64,000 nt of DNA, taken from AC-32 sp963772975 (lineage in GTDB: Bacteria; Actinomycetota; Thermoleophilia; Gaiellales; Gaiellaceae). This document shows, piece after piece, positions 42,548 through 50,782 of the stretch (the stretch's first letter is position 1; every line of letters starts with the position of its first letter). A program made the position numbers and the translations under genes. The notes under the pieces were generated by a model. The model ran no database searches, was not told the DNA's origin, and saw only the letters and a program-made list of their open reading frames with translations. The stretch lies in assembly GCA_963772975.1 (NCBI GenBank), contig CAVYZH010000005.1:186001-250000 (forward strand), written 5' to 3'.

Positions 42548-42740
42548 CTAGTCCTGCGTCGTGGAAGGCTCCTGGACGGCGCGGGTCTGGCCGACGAGGT
42601 CGTCGGCGAGCTCCCCGCCCCGACTGGGCGCGCAGCTCGGCGAGCCGCTTGATCACACGCTTGCGGCGCTTGGTGCCGTTGTCCGGGTCGAAGAAGTACG
42701 CGAGCGCGGCCCCGATCAGGGCGAAGCGCAGGCGACGCAC
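42548..42740 (-). pseudogene. Small YtxH-like anchored protein with one extra base
   Basis: The frame begins MRRLRFALIGAALAYFFDPDNG, a one-helix anchor plus DPDNG motif like short YtxH-type actinobacterial proteins, and continues KRRKRVIKRLAELRAQSGR. Skipping one base in the C-run at 42613-42616 continues it as ELADDLVGQTRAVQEPS to a TAG at 42548-42550, giving about 63 residues. Without that, it reads into the zinc-ribbon gene through an Arg/Pro-rich linker. The corrected version is more plausible. Confidence 0.5.
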
Positions 42741-42741
42741 C

Positions 42742-43032
42742 TCAGTCGCCCCAGTCGAAGTCGCGCGACTGGCTCCAGAGGCCTTCCTTCTCGGCCTCCG
42801 ACTCGTCGGTCGGCCAGGCGATCGCGGCGCGCTCCTGGGTGATGGCCGGCTCCTCGCCGTCCATCGTCTCCTCGATGCGAGCCTGCTCCTCGGTCTTGAA
42901 GAGCGGGTGGTTCTCGAAGGGATCCTCGGACTTGTAACGGTCGATCGGCAGCTCGCCTTCGAGCTCCGAGTTCTTTTGCTTCAGTTCGAGATGGTCTTGG
43001 ATGACTTGCGCAAACAGCGAAGATGTCTCCAC
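42742..43032 (-). CDS. Conserved acidic protein of unknown function
   Basis: This 96-residue, very acidic, soluble protein is helical at the start (SSLFAQVIQDHLELKQKNSELEG), then has DRYKSEDPFENHPLFKTEEQARIEETMDGEE. The well-ordered composition and absence of stop or shadow characteristics support coding. I recognise no domain. It lies 1 nt before the next small gene and probably shares its transcript. Confidence 0.65.
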   Translation of the reverse strand: METSSLFAQVIQDHLELKQKNSELEGELPIDRYKSEDPFENHPLFKTEEQARIEETMDGEEPAITQERAAIAWPTDESEAEKEGLWSQSRDFDWGD

Positions 43033-43103
43033 CGGCAGAACTCCTCCCGTGGTTCGTGGGGCAAGCGCCGGATTCTAACGACTACGGCAGCAAGCAGCAG
43101 CTT

Positions 43104-44867
43104 CTAGGCCTGGCGAGCGCGGGACCGCGCCCTCACGACGCGGTTCTTGCCGGTGCGCTTGGCCTCGTAGAGCGCCCCGTCGGCAGCCGCCACCAAGGCC
43201 TCGCCGACGGCCGCTTCGGGGAAGGCGGCGACGCCGAGGCTGACGGTCACCTGGATGCGCGTGCCGTCAGGCGACAGGATCGCGCGTTCCTCGAACGCGC
43301 GGCGCGCGCGCTCGGCCAGCCGGGCGGCGCCGTCGAGGTCGGTCCCGGGCAGGACGATCGCGAACTCCTCGCCGCCCCAGCGGGCAGGGACGTCGATCTC
43401 GCGCACGCATTCGCGCAGCGTCTCGGCGAACTCGACGAGCACGCCGTCGCCGACCGGGTGGCCGAAGCGGTCGTTGATCGACTTGAAACTGTCCAGGTCG
43501 GCGAGCACGAAGCCAACCGAACCGCCGAAGCGCTCGGCGCGCATCAGCTCGCCGGCGAGCGCCTCTTCGCAGTGTCGGCGGTTGGCGAGGCCAGTGAGCA
43601 TGTCGACGAGAGCCTGGCGGGCCACGATCCGGTGCAGCCGAGCGTTCTCGAGCGCGACGGCCGCATGGGCCACGAGCGACGCGGCCGTGCGCCGCTGCTC
43701 GACCGTGAAGCCGCGGCCGGAGATGGTGAGCGTGCCGAAGCTCTGGCGGCCGGCGGTGAGCGGGAGCTCGAAGGTCTCGCCGCGCTCCGAGAGCGTTCCC
43801 GTCTGGACGATCTCGCCGCCGAGGCCGACGACGATGCCTCCGGTCGCGCCGGTCGCCTCGACCACCGTCTCGACGATCACGCGCAGGAGCTGGTCGACGT
43901 CGTGGGTCGCGGCGAGCGCCTCGCCAAGTCGGACGGTCGAGTCGCGCATGCGAGCTCGCTCCGCGTCCAGCTCCGCCAGCCGGGCCTCGAGCTGGTCGGC
44001 CATCTCGTTGAAGGCGGTGCCGAGGCGGGCGAACTCGTCGCGGCCCTCCACCTCGACACGGCGGTCGAGCCGGCCCTTGGCGATCGCGTTCGCGGCGGTG
44101 GCGAGACGATCGAGCGAGGCCACGATCGAGCGGCCGACCGCGTAGGCGACGAGCGCGATCAGCAGCAGCGAGACGAACAGCCCGATCAGCAGGCGCTTGT
44201 CCGCCCGCATGACCGCGTCGTCGATCTCGTCCTGCGCCGTCAGCAGCGCGAGCGCCGGGGTGTCGCTTCCTTCATGTGAGGTGGTGGCGAGGGTGCGGTA
44301 GCGGGTGCCGCTCACGGGGAACGTCTCCGCGCTACCCGGCGTCGCGAGCGCGGCACCGGTCAGCGCGCGGGGGCCTCCGACGATCCTGCCCTGGTGGAGC
44401 ACGACGAGCCTGTCGCTCGAGTCGAGCCCTGAGCGGCTGCGCAGGCGCGCGAGCGCGCTCTTCGTCAACGGGACACCCGAGACCAGCGTGCCGGCGACGC
44501 TGCCGTTGTTGACGATCGCGAACCGCGTCCCGGGCGCGATCATCCGTGGCGGGCCGAGCTTCAGCGTCGACGTCTCGAGGCGGACGCCGCGATTGGCAGC
44601 CATCAGCCTGCGCAGCTTCCTGCGGTCGCGACGTAGGAGCGCCGCCTGTAGGTCACGGTCGGTGGCGAGCGCCTTGGCTCGGCGGTCAGCGGCGGAGAGC
44701 TGGCCTTTGTAGGTCGCGATTACGGCGCGAAGCCCGGCTTCCAGGCGAATGTCCACCTTTCTCGTCTCGCTGCTCCGCTCGATCGAGTGCAGCGCCCAAC
44801 CGGCCGCTCCCAGCGGGAGCAGAGAGACGAGCAGGAAGTAGAAGACCAGTTTGAGCTTGAAGCTCAT
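43104..44867 (-). CDS. Membrane diguanylate cyclase (sensor-HAMP-GAF-GGDEF)
   Basis: The 587-residue protein contains helix 1 (residues 7-27), an extracytoplasmic sensor to about 222, helix 2 (LLIGLFVSLLLIALVAYAVG), and a HAMP segment (SLDRLATAANAIAKGRLDRRV). A GAF-like domain spans about 310-410, followed by a GGDEF domain. The active site is RWGGEEFAIVLPGT near residues 495-508. REID five residues before it is an intact RxxD inhibitory site. It should make c-di-GMP from two GTP and be product-inhibited. No effector or phosphodiesterase is in the window. Confidence 0.92.
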   Translation of the reverse strand: MSFKLKLVFYFLLVSLLPLGAAGWALHSIERSSETRKVDIRLEAGLRAVIATYKGQLSAADRRAKALATDRDLQAALLRRDRRKLRRLMAANRGVRLETSTLKLGPPRMIAPGTRFAIVNNGSVAGTLVSGVPLTKSALARLRSRSGLDSSDRLVVLHQGRIVGGPRALTGAALATPGSAETFPVSGTRYRTLATTSHEGSDTPALALLTAQDEIDDAVMRADKRLLIGLFVSLLLIALVAYAVGRSIVASLDRLATAANAIAKGRLDRRVEVEGRDEFARLGTAFNEMADQLEARLAELDAERARMRDSTVRLGEALAATHDVDQLLRVIVETVVEATGATGGIVVGLGGEIVQTGTLSERGETFELPLTAGRQSFGTLTISGRGFTVEQRRTAASLVAHAAVALENARLHRIVARQALVDMLTGLANRRHCEEALAGELMRAERFGGSVGFVLADLDSFKSINDRFGHPVGDGVLVEFAETLRECVREIDVPARWGGEEFAIVLPGTDLDGAARLAERARRAFEERAILSPDGTRIQVTVSLGVAAFPEAAVGEALVAAADGALYEAKRTGKNRVVRARSRARQA

Positions 44868-44940
44868 GGCTCACAATTTAGGTAGATCGCAGAAACCGCC
44901 GATACCATCAGCACGTGAATCGGCAGATTCGGGGGAGCTT

Positions 44941-45663
44941 ATGAGTAGGGGCCTTACGATCATCGCAACAGCCGCAGTGACCGGGACCGCGATGGCCGCG
45001 GCGATCACGCTGCCCGCGGTCGTGACGCTGGGGCCCGAGACGACCCCGCAGTCGCCAGCGCTTGCCGCAGGCCCCTCGCGCACCGTCGTTCACGCTGCGC
45101 CGCTGCCTCCGCCGCCGGCCAAGCATGCCTCGAAGCCCCATCACGCCGCGACGAGTGTCTCGGCGCCGAGCGTGTTCGTCGCGGCGCCGGCCGTCGTGGC
45201 GCCTCGCAGGGCGTCGGAAGCGCGCGTGTCGGTCGTGGCCGCAAGCCCGAAGCACGAGCGCCCCTCGCCCACCCCGAAGACCCCGCCGCCTCCGGCCCCA
45301 CCCGCTCCACCGGCTCCGCCCGCTCCACCGGCTCCGCCCGCTCCACCGGCGCCGCCCGCTCCACCGGCTCCGCCGCCGCCTCCGCCTCCGCCCCCTGCGA
45401 CCGGGTTCGCTCCTGCTCCGCCCCCCCAGCCCACCGAGGTCAAACACGGGCACGCGCACAAGCACAAGGCGCCAAAAGCGCCCAAGACCCCGAAGGCTCC
45501 CAAGTCACCCAAGCAGGACGAGCCGCCCGGGCACGACCATGGCCACGACGACCACGGGCACGGCAAGGGCAACGACGACCAGGGCAGGGGCCACGACGAG
45601 CACGGCGACCATGAGCACGGCAACGGTGACGGTGACAGCGGTCACCACGGCTCGAAGCGCTAG
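44941..45663 (+). CDS. Exported Pro/Ala-repeat protein with His/Asp-rich tail
   Basis: The 240-residue protein has a signal peptide (residues 5-27) and an Ala/Pro-rich segment, then about eight APP units flanked by proline runs near residues 120-160. A Lys/Pro repeat (APKAPKTPKAPKSPK) follows, and the C-terminal ~50 residues are dominated by His, Asp and Gly (GHDHGHDDHGHGKGND). The rigid Pro stalk should span the cell wall and the tail could bind Ni, Zn or Cu. GGGGGAG precedes the ATG at 44941. There is no known family. Confidence 0.7.
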   Translation: MSRGLTIIATAAVTGTAMAAAITLPAVVTLGPETTPQSPALAAGPSRTVVHAAPLPPPPAKHASKPHHAATSVSAPSVFVAAPAVVAPRRASEARVSVVAASPKHERPSPTPKTPPPPAPPAPPAPPAPPAPPAPPAPPAPPAPPPPPPPPPATGFAPAPPPQPTEVKHGHAHKHKAPKAPKTPKAPKSPKQDEPPGHDHGHDDHGHGKGNDDQGRGHDEHGDHEHGNGDGDSGHHGSKR

Positions 45664-45675
45664 TCTCCTCCCGCG

Positions 45676-45852
45676 ATGGCCGGCTTCAGCGCATTTCGCC
45701 GCACAGGCACGATCGGTCTCGCCCTGACCGCCTGGGACATCTGGCGGCGGATTCCGAAGCAACACCGGCGCGTGATCATCCGCCAGGGGCGCAAGTACGG
45801 GCCGATCCTCGCGGCGAAGCTGATGGAACAGCAGCGCCGCCGGCGCGCCTAG
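45676..45852 (+). CDS. 58-residue basic small protein
   Basis: The frame starts MAGFSAFRRTGTIGLALTAWDIWRRIP, then HRRVIIRQGRKYGPILAAKLMEQQRRRRA. A short amphipathic or membrane-associated helix is followed by a basic helix. CCTCCCGCG before the ATG is not a ribosome site, so initiation may depend on the upstream gene 12 nt away. Its stop overlaps the convergent sucA stop by 4 nt. The smooth composition suggests a real small gene. Confidence 0.55.
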   Translation: MAGFSAFRRTGTIGLALTAWDIWRRIPKQHRRVIIRQGRKYGPILAAKLMEQQRRRRA

Positions 45853-48710
45853 AGGGTCAGCGCCTCCCGCACGATCCGGTCCTGCTCCTTCAGGTGCGCG
45901 GTCGGGTAGCCCTCGGACGGGCTGGCTCGCCAGGGGCGGCCGACGTAGCGCAGCCGCACGCCCTCGGGCAGCGACTCCTCGAGCCGGTGGCGGATCGCTC
46001 GCCAGGCGCCCATGTTCTGCGGCTCCTCCTGCGCCCAGACGACTTCTTCGAGCCGCGGGAACGAGCGCACGAGCTGGCCGTAGGCGTCGACCGGGAACGG
46101 GTAGAGCTGCTCGATCCGGCCGACCGCGACGGCCTTCGCCTGCTCGCGTAGCTCATGGCCGGACAGGTCGTAAAAGAGCTTCCCGGAGCAGACCACGAGC
46201 CGCCGCACCTCGGAGGCACCGACGCTCGGGTCGCCGAGCACCGGCCGGAAGGCGCCTTCGGAAAGATCGGCCAGCGTCGAGGCCGCCTGCTTCAGCCGCA
46301 GCAGGCCCTTCGGGGTCATCACGACGAGTGGGCGCGCGCTCGGGTCGAGTGCCTGGCGGCGCAGCAGGTGGAAGTACTGCGCGGCGGTCGTGCAGTTCGC
46401 GATCCGGATGTTCTCCTGCGCCGCGAGCTGGAGAAACCGCTCCAGCCGCGCGCTCGAGTGCTCCGGGCCGTTGCCCTCGTAGCCGTGCGGGAGCAGCAGC
46501 GTCAACCGTGAGGTCTGTCCCCACTTCGAGAGGCCCGAGACGATGAACTGGTCGATCGCCACCTGCGCGCCGTTGACGAAGTCGCCGAATTGCGCCTCCC
46601 AGGCGACGAGCGCCTCCGGCGCGGCCACCGAGTAGCCGTACTCGAAGCCAAGGCAGGCCTCTTCGGAGAGCGGCGAGTTGTGGATCTCGAAGGACGCGGT
46701 CGCCTCGCCCAGGCTCTGGATCGGCGCGTAGGCCTGGCCGTTCTCGGCGTCGTGCAGGACCAGGTGGCGGTGCGAGAAGGTGCCTCGCTCGGTGTCCTGG
46801 CCGGTAAGGCGCACCGGAATTCCTTCGACGAGCAGGCTGGCGAAGGCGAGCTCTTCGGCCTGGCCCCAGTCGATCCCGCCCTGGTCGAGCGCGCCGCGCC
46901 GCTTGTCGAGCTGCTTGGCGAGCTTCGGGTTGACGGTGAAGCCATCGGGCACGGCGAGCAGCTCGTCGTTCAGCGAGCGCAGGCGGCCGTCGGGGACGGC
47001 GGTGACGACCTGGGCGCCGGTCGAGGCCGGGATGCGGCCTTCGTAGGCGACCGCCGGCACGCCCTGGCCGAAGGTCGTCTTCAGGCGCTCGTGCGCCTCC
47101 TTCAGCGTCGTGTCGACGTGGGCAGTCATCGCGTCCAGGTCCTCCTGCGTGACGACGCCTTCCTCCAGCAACGCCTGCGCGTACTGCTCGCGCACGCTCG
47201 GCTGCTGCTCGATCCGCGCCGCCATCAGCGGCTGCGTGTAGGCGGCCTCGTCCTGCTCGTTGTGGCCGTGGCGGCGGTAGCCGACGAGGTCGATCACGAC
47301 GTCGGTGCTGAAGCGGCGGCGGAACGCCATCGCCAGCCGCACCGCCGAAAGGGACGCCTCGGGGTCGTCGGCGTTGACGTGGATGATCGGCAGGTCGAAG
47401 CCCTTGGCGAGGTCGCTCGAGTAGCGGGTCGAGCGCGCGTCGGCCGGCTCGGTGGTGAAGCCGATCTGGTTGTTTGCGATCAGGTGCAACGAGCCGCCCG
47501 TCGAGTAGCCGTTCAGGTCGGCGAGGTTGAGCGTCTCGGCGACGACCCCTTGCGCCGGGAAGGCCGCGTCGCCGTGGATCTGGACGGCCATCGCGACCGA
47601 CGAGTCGACGTAGCCGGTGCGGGTCGAGCGGTCCGTCTGCTCGGCGCGCGTGCGGCCCTCGACGACGGGGTCGACGGCCTCGAGGTGGCTCGGGTTGGAG
47701 GCAAGCGTGACGGTGATCTCGCCGGCGGGCGTCTTGCGCGTGCCCTCGGCGCCGAGGTGGTACTTGACGTCGCCGGTGCCGCCCTCGGGGTCGGCCGCCA
47801 CGGCCTCGAGCGTGCGCTCGCCCTCGAACTCGCGCAGGATCGTCTCGTAGGGGCGGCCGAGCACGTGCGCGAGCACGTTCAGCCGGCCGCGATGAGCCAT
47901 GCCCAGAACGACCTCATGGCCGCCCTCCTCCGCGGCGAGCCCGATCGTCTCGTCCAGCATCGGGATCATCACGTCGAGACCCTCGACCGAGAACTGCTTC
48001 TGGCCGAGGAAGGCCCGGCGCAGGTAGCGCTCGAAGCCCTCGACCTGGGTCAAACGCTCGAGCAGGCGGCGCTTGTCGTCCGCGTCGAGCGTCTGGTGGT
48101 AACGGCGCGATTCGATCACCGTCCGCAGCCAGACACGCTGCTCGTGGTCGGAGATGTGCTCGATCTCGTACGCGCTCGTGCCGCAGTAGACCTGGCCGAG
48201 CTGCGGCAGGACTTCGGCCAGCGTTTCGCCAGGGACGTGGACGCCGAGGATGTCTGCCGGAATCAGGCGCTGCAGCTCCGGGGTCAGCTTCGGCTCGCGG
48301 CGCTCCGGGTCGAGCGCCGGGTCGCCGACCGGCTCACTGCCGAGCGGGTCGAGGTGCGCGGCGAGATGCCCGTGCGTCCGGTACGCGGTCACGAGCGCCA
48401 TCGCGGCGGCGACGGCCTGGAAGAGGGTCGTGTCCGGCGTGGGCGGCGCCGCCACAGGAGCCGGCGTAGGCTGGGCGGACGGCGACAGAGGAGGCGGCGG
48501 CGCGGCGGCGGCCGGCACGTGGCCGTTGCCGTCTTCCTGCAGCAGCTCGACGAGGCGGGCGAGGCCGGGATGAGTCGCGACGAGCTCGCTCGCGCCGCTC
48601 TCGAACAGGGCGCGCCACTCGTCCGGAACCCCATCGGGATTCTCGAGGTACTGCTCGAGCAACGCGTTGGCGTAGCCCGCGTTCAGTCCGTCCACGTCGT
48701 GCACAGTCAC
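45849..48710 (-). CDS. sucA: 2-oxoglutarate dehydrogenase E1 component
   Basis: This thiamine-diphosphate enzyme of about 953 residues starts with the SucA N-terminus (NAGYANALLEQYLENPDGVPDEWRALF) and a Pro/Ala linker. It has GMAHRGRLNVLAHVLG near residue 265, HGDAAFPAQGVVAET near 377 and NNQIGFTT near 410. HGYEGNGPEHSSARLERFLQ lies in the pyrimidine-binding half. Unlike mycobacterial Kgd there is no fused acyltransferase domain in front. It decarboxylates 2-oxoglutarate in the TCA cycle. The GTG at 48710 is preferred; a further GTG lies two codons on. E2 and E3 genes are not in the window. Confidence 0.92.
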   Translation of the reverse strand: MTVHDVDGLNAGYANALLEQYLENPDGVPDEWRALFESGASELVATHPGLARLVELLQEDGNGHVPAAAAPPPPLSPSAQPTPAPVAAPPTPDTTLFQAVAAAMALVTAYRTHGHLAAHLDPLGSEPVGDPALDPERREPKLTPELQRLIPADILGVHVPGETLAEVLPQLGQVYCGTSAYEIEHISDHEQRVWLRTVIESRRYHQTLDADDKRRLLERLTQVEGFERYLRRAFLGQKQFSVEGLDVMIPMLDETIGLAAEEGGHEVVLGMAHRGRLNVLAHVLGRPYETILREFEGERTLEAVAADPEGGTGDVKYHLGAEGTRKTPAGEITVTLASNPSHLEAVDPVVEGRTRAEQTDRSTRTGYVDSSVAMAVQIHGDAAFPAQGVVAETLNLADLNGYSTGGSLHLIANNQIGFTTEPADARSTRYSSDLAKGFDLPIIHVNADDPEASLSAVRLAMAFRRRFSTDVVIDLVGYRRHGHNEQDEAAYTQPLMAARIEQQPSVREQYAQALLEEGVVTQEDLDAMTAHVDTTLKEAHERLKTTFGQGVPAVAYEGRIPASTGAQVVTAVPDGRLRSLNDELLAVPDGFTVNPKLAKQLDKRRGALDQGGIDWGQAEELAFASLLVEGIPVRLTGQDTERGTFSHRHLVLHDAENGQAYAPIQSLGEATASFEIHNSPLSEEACLGFEYGYSVAAPEALVAWEAQFGDFVNGAQVAIDQFIVSGLSKWGQTSRLTLLLPHGYEGNGPEHSSARLERFLQLAAQENIRIANCTTAAQYFHLLRRQALDPSARPLVVMTPKGLLRLKQAASTLADLSEGAFRPVLGDPSVGASEVRRLVVCSGKLFYDLSGHELREQAKAVAVGRIEQLYPFPVDAYGQLVRSFPRLEEVVWAQEEPQNMGAWRAIRHRLEESLPEGVRLRYVGRPWRASPSEGYPTAHLKEQDRIVREALTL

Positions 48711-48726
48711 GTCTTTGTTGTACCAG

Positions 48727-48742
48727 CCGGGATCCCTCCCGG
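48727..48742. other. Small hairpin in the sucA leader
   Basis: CCGGGA (48727-48732) pairs with TCCCGG (48737-48742) around a 4-nt loop, 16 nt ahead of the sucA start on the minus strand and just before RNA copy B on the plus strand. It may affect sucA translation. Confidence 0.3.
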
Positions 48743-48750
48743 GGTGCCCT

Positions 48751-48912
48751 GAAGGGATTGGCGAAAGAGCGCTCGTCGCCGGGGCGCGATGGTCGTTCCG
48801 AGGCAAGGACGCAGGGGGCGTTCGTACCTGGAAGGTACGGGCGCGACTGAGGACGCGGCCTCGGGGCGAGCAGCGCGTTCCGGCGGCTCAGCGGTGTTTC
48901 GTCAAGCCCTTC
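48751..48912 (+). ncRNA. Candidate structured RNA, copy B (between sucA and a small membrane gene)
   Basis: The layout is the same as copy A. P1 pairs 48751-48766 with 48897-48912 (one A-G mismatch). P2 pairs 48775-48784 with 48878-48887. P3 is the conserved CCGAGGC (48798-48804) with GCCTCGG (48858-48864). P4 pairs 48819-48829 with 48833-48843. Blocks 48791-48816 and 48843-48877 match copy A almost perfectly. P1, P2 and P4 do not match in sequence but pair equally well. Non-Watson-Crick pairs are G-T on the plus strand, so this RNA is read opposite to sucA and its other neighbour, both on the minus strand. It therefore cannot be an ordinary mRNA leader. Confidence 0.72.
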
Positions 48913-48916
48913 GCTA

Positions 48917-49177
48917 CTAGTAGATGGGGTTGCCGGTGATGACCGCGACGGCCATGCCGACCGCGAAACAAAGCGCGCCGACGCCGGCCGCGATGGCGCC
49001 GAGCCGGTTGTGGCGGCCGCCCATCGCAACCGCCAGGAGTGCCAGCAGGAGCGCCGCGGGGATCAATCTCGCCGGGCGGTAGGCGACGCCGATCAGGCTG
49101 AAGAAGATCGACAGCGACGCGAGGAGTCCGGCGACCGTCTCGGCCGGCCGCGACTGGCTCACGGGGTTGGCGCTCAC
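48917..49177 (-). CDS. Small multi-spanning membrane protein
   Basis: The 86-residue protein has three hydrophobic helices (VAGLLASLSIFFSLIGVAY, LIPAALLLALLAVAMGG, LGAIAAGVGALCFAVGMAVAVI). No family is recognised. Its GTG overlaps the stop of the preceding small gene (GTGA), so the two are coupled. Confidence 0.6.
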   Translation of the reverse strand: MSANPVSQSRPAETVAGLLASLSIFFSLIGVAYRPARLIPAALLLALLAVAMGGRHNRLGAIAAGVGALCFAVGMAVAVITGNPIY

Positions 49178-49410
49178 CGCGTCACGGGCGCGCGGCGCGC
49201 GCGCGCCGGGCCGCGCTCAGGCCCGCGCCGCGGCCGGGGCCTGCGGCTGTTTGGCGACCAGGGGGCCTTCGGGTCGGGCCCTTCGGCCTGAGGTGCGGAG
49301 CGCACCGGCTCGGGAGGCTTCGGCTCGGCCTTGACCGCCCAGTAGACGACAAAGCACAGGTACGCGATCGGGATCTTCAGGATCACCATCATGAAGATCA
49401 GCTCCCACAC
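49174..49410 (-). CDS. Small membrane-anchored protein with Pro/Arg-rich tail
   Basis: The 78-residue protein has one N-terminal helix (ELIFMMVILKIPIAYLCFVVYWAV), then a tail rich in Pro, Arg and Ala (EPKPPEPVRSAPQAEGPD onward). Coupled by overlap to the three-helix protein downstream; they may form one membrane unit. The function is unknown. Confidence 0.55.
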   Translation of the reverse strand: MWELIFMMVILKIPIAYLCFVVYWAVKAEPKPPEPVRSAPQAEGPDPKAPWSPNSRRPRPRRGPERGPARARRAPVTR

Positions 49411-49435
49411 GATCGGCGGAGTGTACCGCGAGGCT

Positions 49436-49597
49436 CTAGCGGTTCGAGCGGCTTCTCCGACTCAGCAGTGCGATCGCCAGCACGGCCACGCACACCAGCA
49501 CCAGCAGGCCGGTGGTCCCGACCTGTCCTCCGAGCGCCCCCAGGATCAGCAGTACCACCACAAAGCCCGCAAGTACGACAAGGACTGATCGAATCAC
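49436..49597 (-). CDS. 53-residue two-helix membrane protein
   Basis: A GTG start opens a frame with two hydrophobic helices (VLVVLAGFVVVLLILGALGG and TGLLVLVCVAVLAIALLS) and a basic tail RRSRSNR. It fills the gap between the exported protein upstream and the small membrane pair downstream. Orientation of charges fits the positive-inside rule. No homology can be claimed. Confidence 0.5.
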   Translation of the reverse strand: MIRSVLVVLAGFVVVLLILGALGGQVGTTGLLVLVCVAVLAIALLSRRSRSNR

Positions 49598-49616
49598 GCC
49601 TGCTCTCAGCTTCCTG

Positions 49617-50642
49617 TCACTTGGCAGCCCAGGCGCCGTTTCCGTTCACCCAAAGCTCGATCTGCGGGTAATAGCTCCAGAGGCAGCCCCACCTGAGGAT
49701 GCAGTTGTCGATCTTGCCTTGCCGGCGGGAGTAATGCCCCCCGGTAAGGCTGCCTCTCCACGTGTACCACCAGCCGCTGCCGCGATTGTCCCAGTCCACC
49801 TGGTGGAGCCCGTCGACGTCTGAGAAGAACGAGTCGACTACCAACGAACGCTCCTCGATCGCGGGGTACGTGGCACACCAGTGAACCTTCTGGTGGAACT
49901 TCCAAACGACCACGCGCGTGATGGAATCGTGCGCGGTGTGGTGCTTGTCGACCGTGTAGCACCGTCTCGCGGCCAGGCCCAACCCGAACGAGCTGGTCGC
50001 ACCGGTGATGCTGCCCAGGAGCGGCTGTGCCGTGCTCTCGGAGTAGACACCGGCGGTCCCTCCATAGGGCGAGATCTCGTATGAGCCGTCCGGCAGGTTG
50101 TCCATGGACTGCTGGCTGACCAGGTTCCCGAACTCGTCGGTCACCGTGTAGTCGAAACCCTCGTCGAAGTACAGCTGCTCCGGCGGAGGCGGGCCCGCCG
50201 GAGGCGGTGGAGGCGGCGGCGAGACCGGCGCAACGGGCACGACCGCGTTCGTGCTCGACGCGTAGGCGCTGTAGCAGCCGTCCGCGTTGCAGGGCAGCAC
50301 GGCCGAGCGGATCGAGTGTCCGACGTCGGCCGCCTGGGCGACGTAGGCGAACGACGCCGGCGAGGACGCCACGAACGTCGGGCCGCTGACGACCGCGCCG
50401 TCGCGCAACCACTCCTTGTAGAAGCCGGTGAACGCCTCGCCGCACGACGTCCAGGAACCGCCGCTCGACGTGATCGTGGTGCCCGGGTTCGTCGGGCTCG
50501 GTGCGCTCAGCGTCGGGTCGGCGGCCTTCACGATCTGCCCCGCGTTGCAGGACGGAATCGCCGAGGCGGTCCGAGCGAGGGCGAGGGCGGTGCAGGCAAG
50601 CACGACTCCGACGAGCGCGGCGCAGGCAAGACGACGGTGCAT
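49617..50642 (-). CDS. Exported two-domain protein with Pro-rich hinge
   Basis: The 341-residue precursor has a signal peptide (residues 5-28). An Ig-like surface domain follows, with Cys pairs (SGGSWTSCGEAFTGFYKEWLRDG, near 60-82), as in actinobacterial repeat proteins of the type 'WLRDGAxVSG'. A Pro hinge lies near 140-155. The C-terminal domain is rich in Trp and Cys (HQKVHWCATYPAIEERSL, WDNRGSGWWYTWRGS, CILRWGCLWSYYPQIELWV). The C-terminal half resembles secreted actinobacterial proteins of unknown function. No catalytic site is evident. Confidence 0.7.
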   Translation of the reverse strand: MHRRLACAALVGVVLACTALALARTASAIPSCNAGQIVKAADPTLSAPSPTNPGTTITSSGGSWTSCGEAFTGFYKEWLRDGAVVSGPTFVASSPASFAYVAQAADVGHSIRSAVLPCNADGCYSAYASSTNAVVPVAPVSPPPPPPPAGPPPPEQLYFDEGFDYTVTDEFGNLVSQQSMDNLPDGSYEISPYGGTAGVYSESTAQPLLGSITGATSSFGLGLAARRCYTVDKHHTAHDSITRVVVWKFHQKVHWCATYPAIEERSLVVDSFFSDVDGLHQVDWDNRGSGWWYTWRGSLTGGHYSRRQGKIDNCILRWGCLWSYYPQIELWVNGNGAWAAK

Positions 50643-50782
50643 TTCGGACTCCCTTCCGGAGGCGGCGTGCCTCCCATCGACCTGGATCGACGGTAGGCGT
50701 GGCCGACGCGCACGTGTGAAACGGAGCCGTGTCGAAAGTGCAACATCGTCTGGAAGGTCCTACCGGACTGCGCCGCGGCTGG

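Noticed and set aside
48751..48912. Cis-regulatory leader (sucA-type riboswitch) for sucA
   Set aside because: G-T pair polarity places the RNA on the opposite strand to sucA, and the same element occurs near argF.
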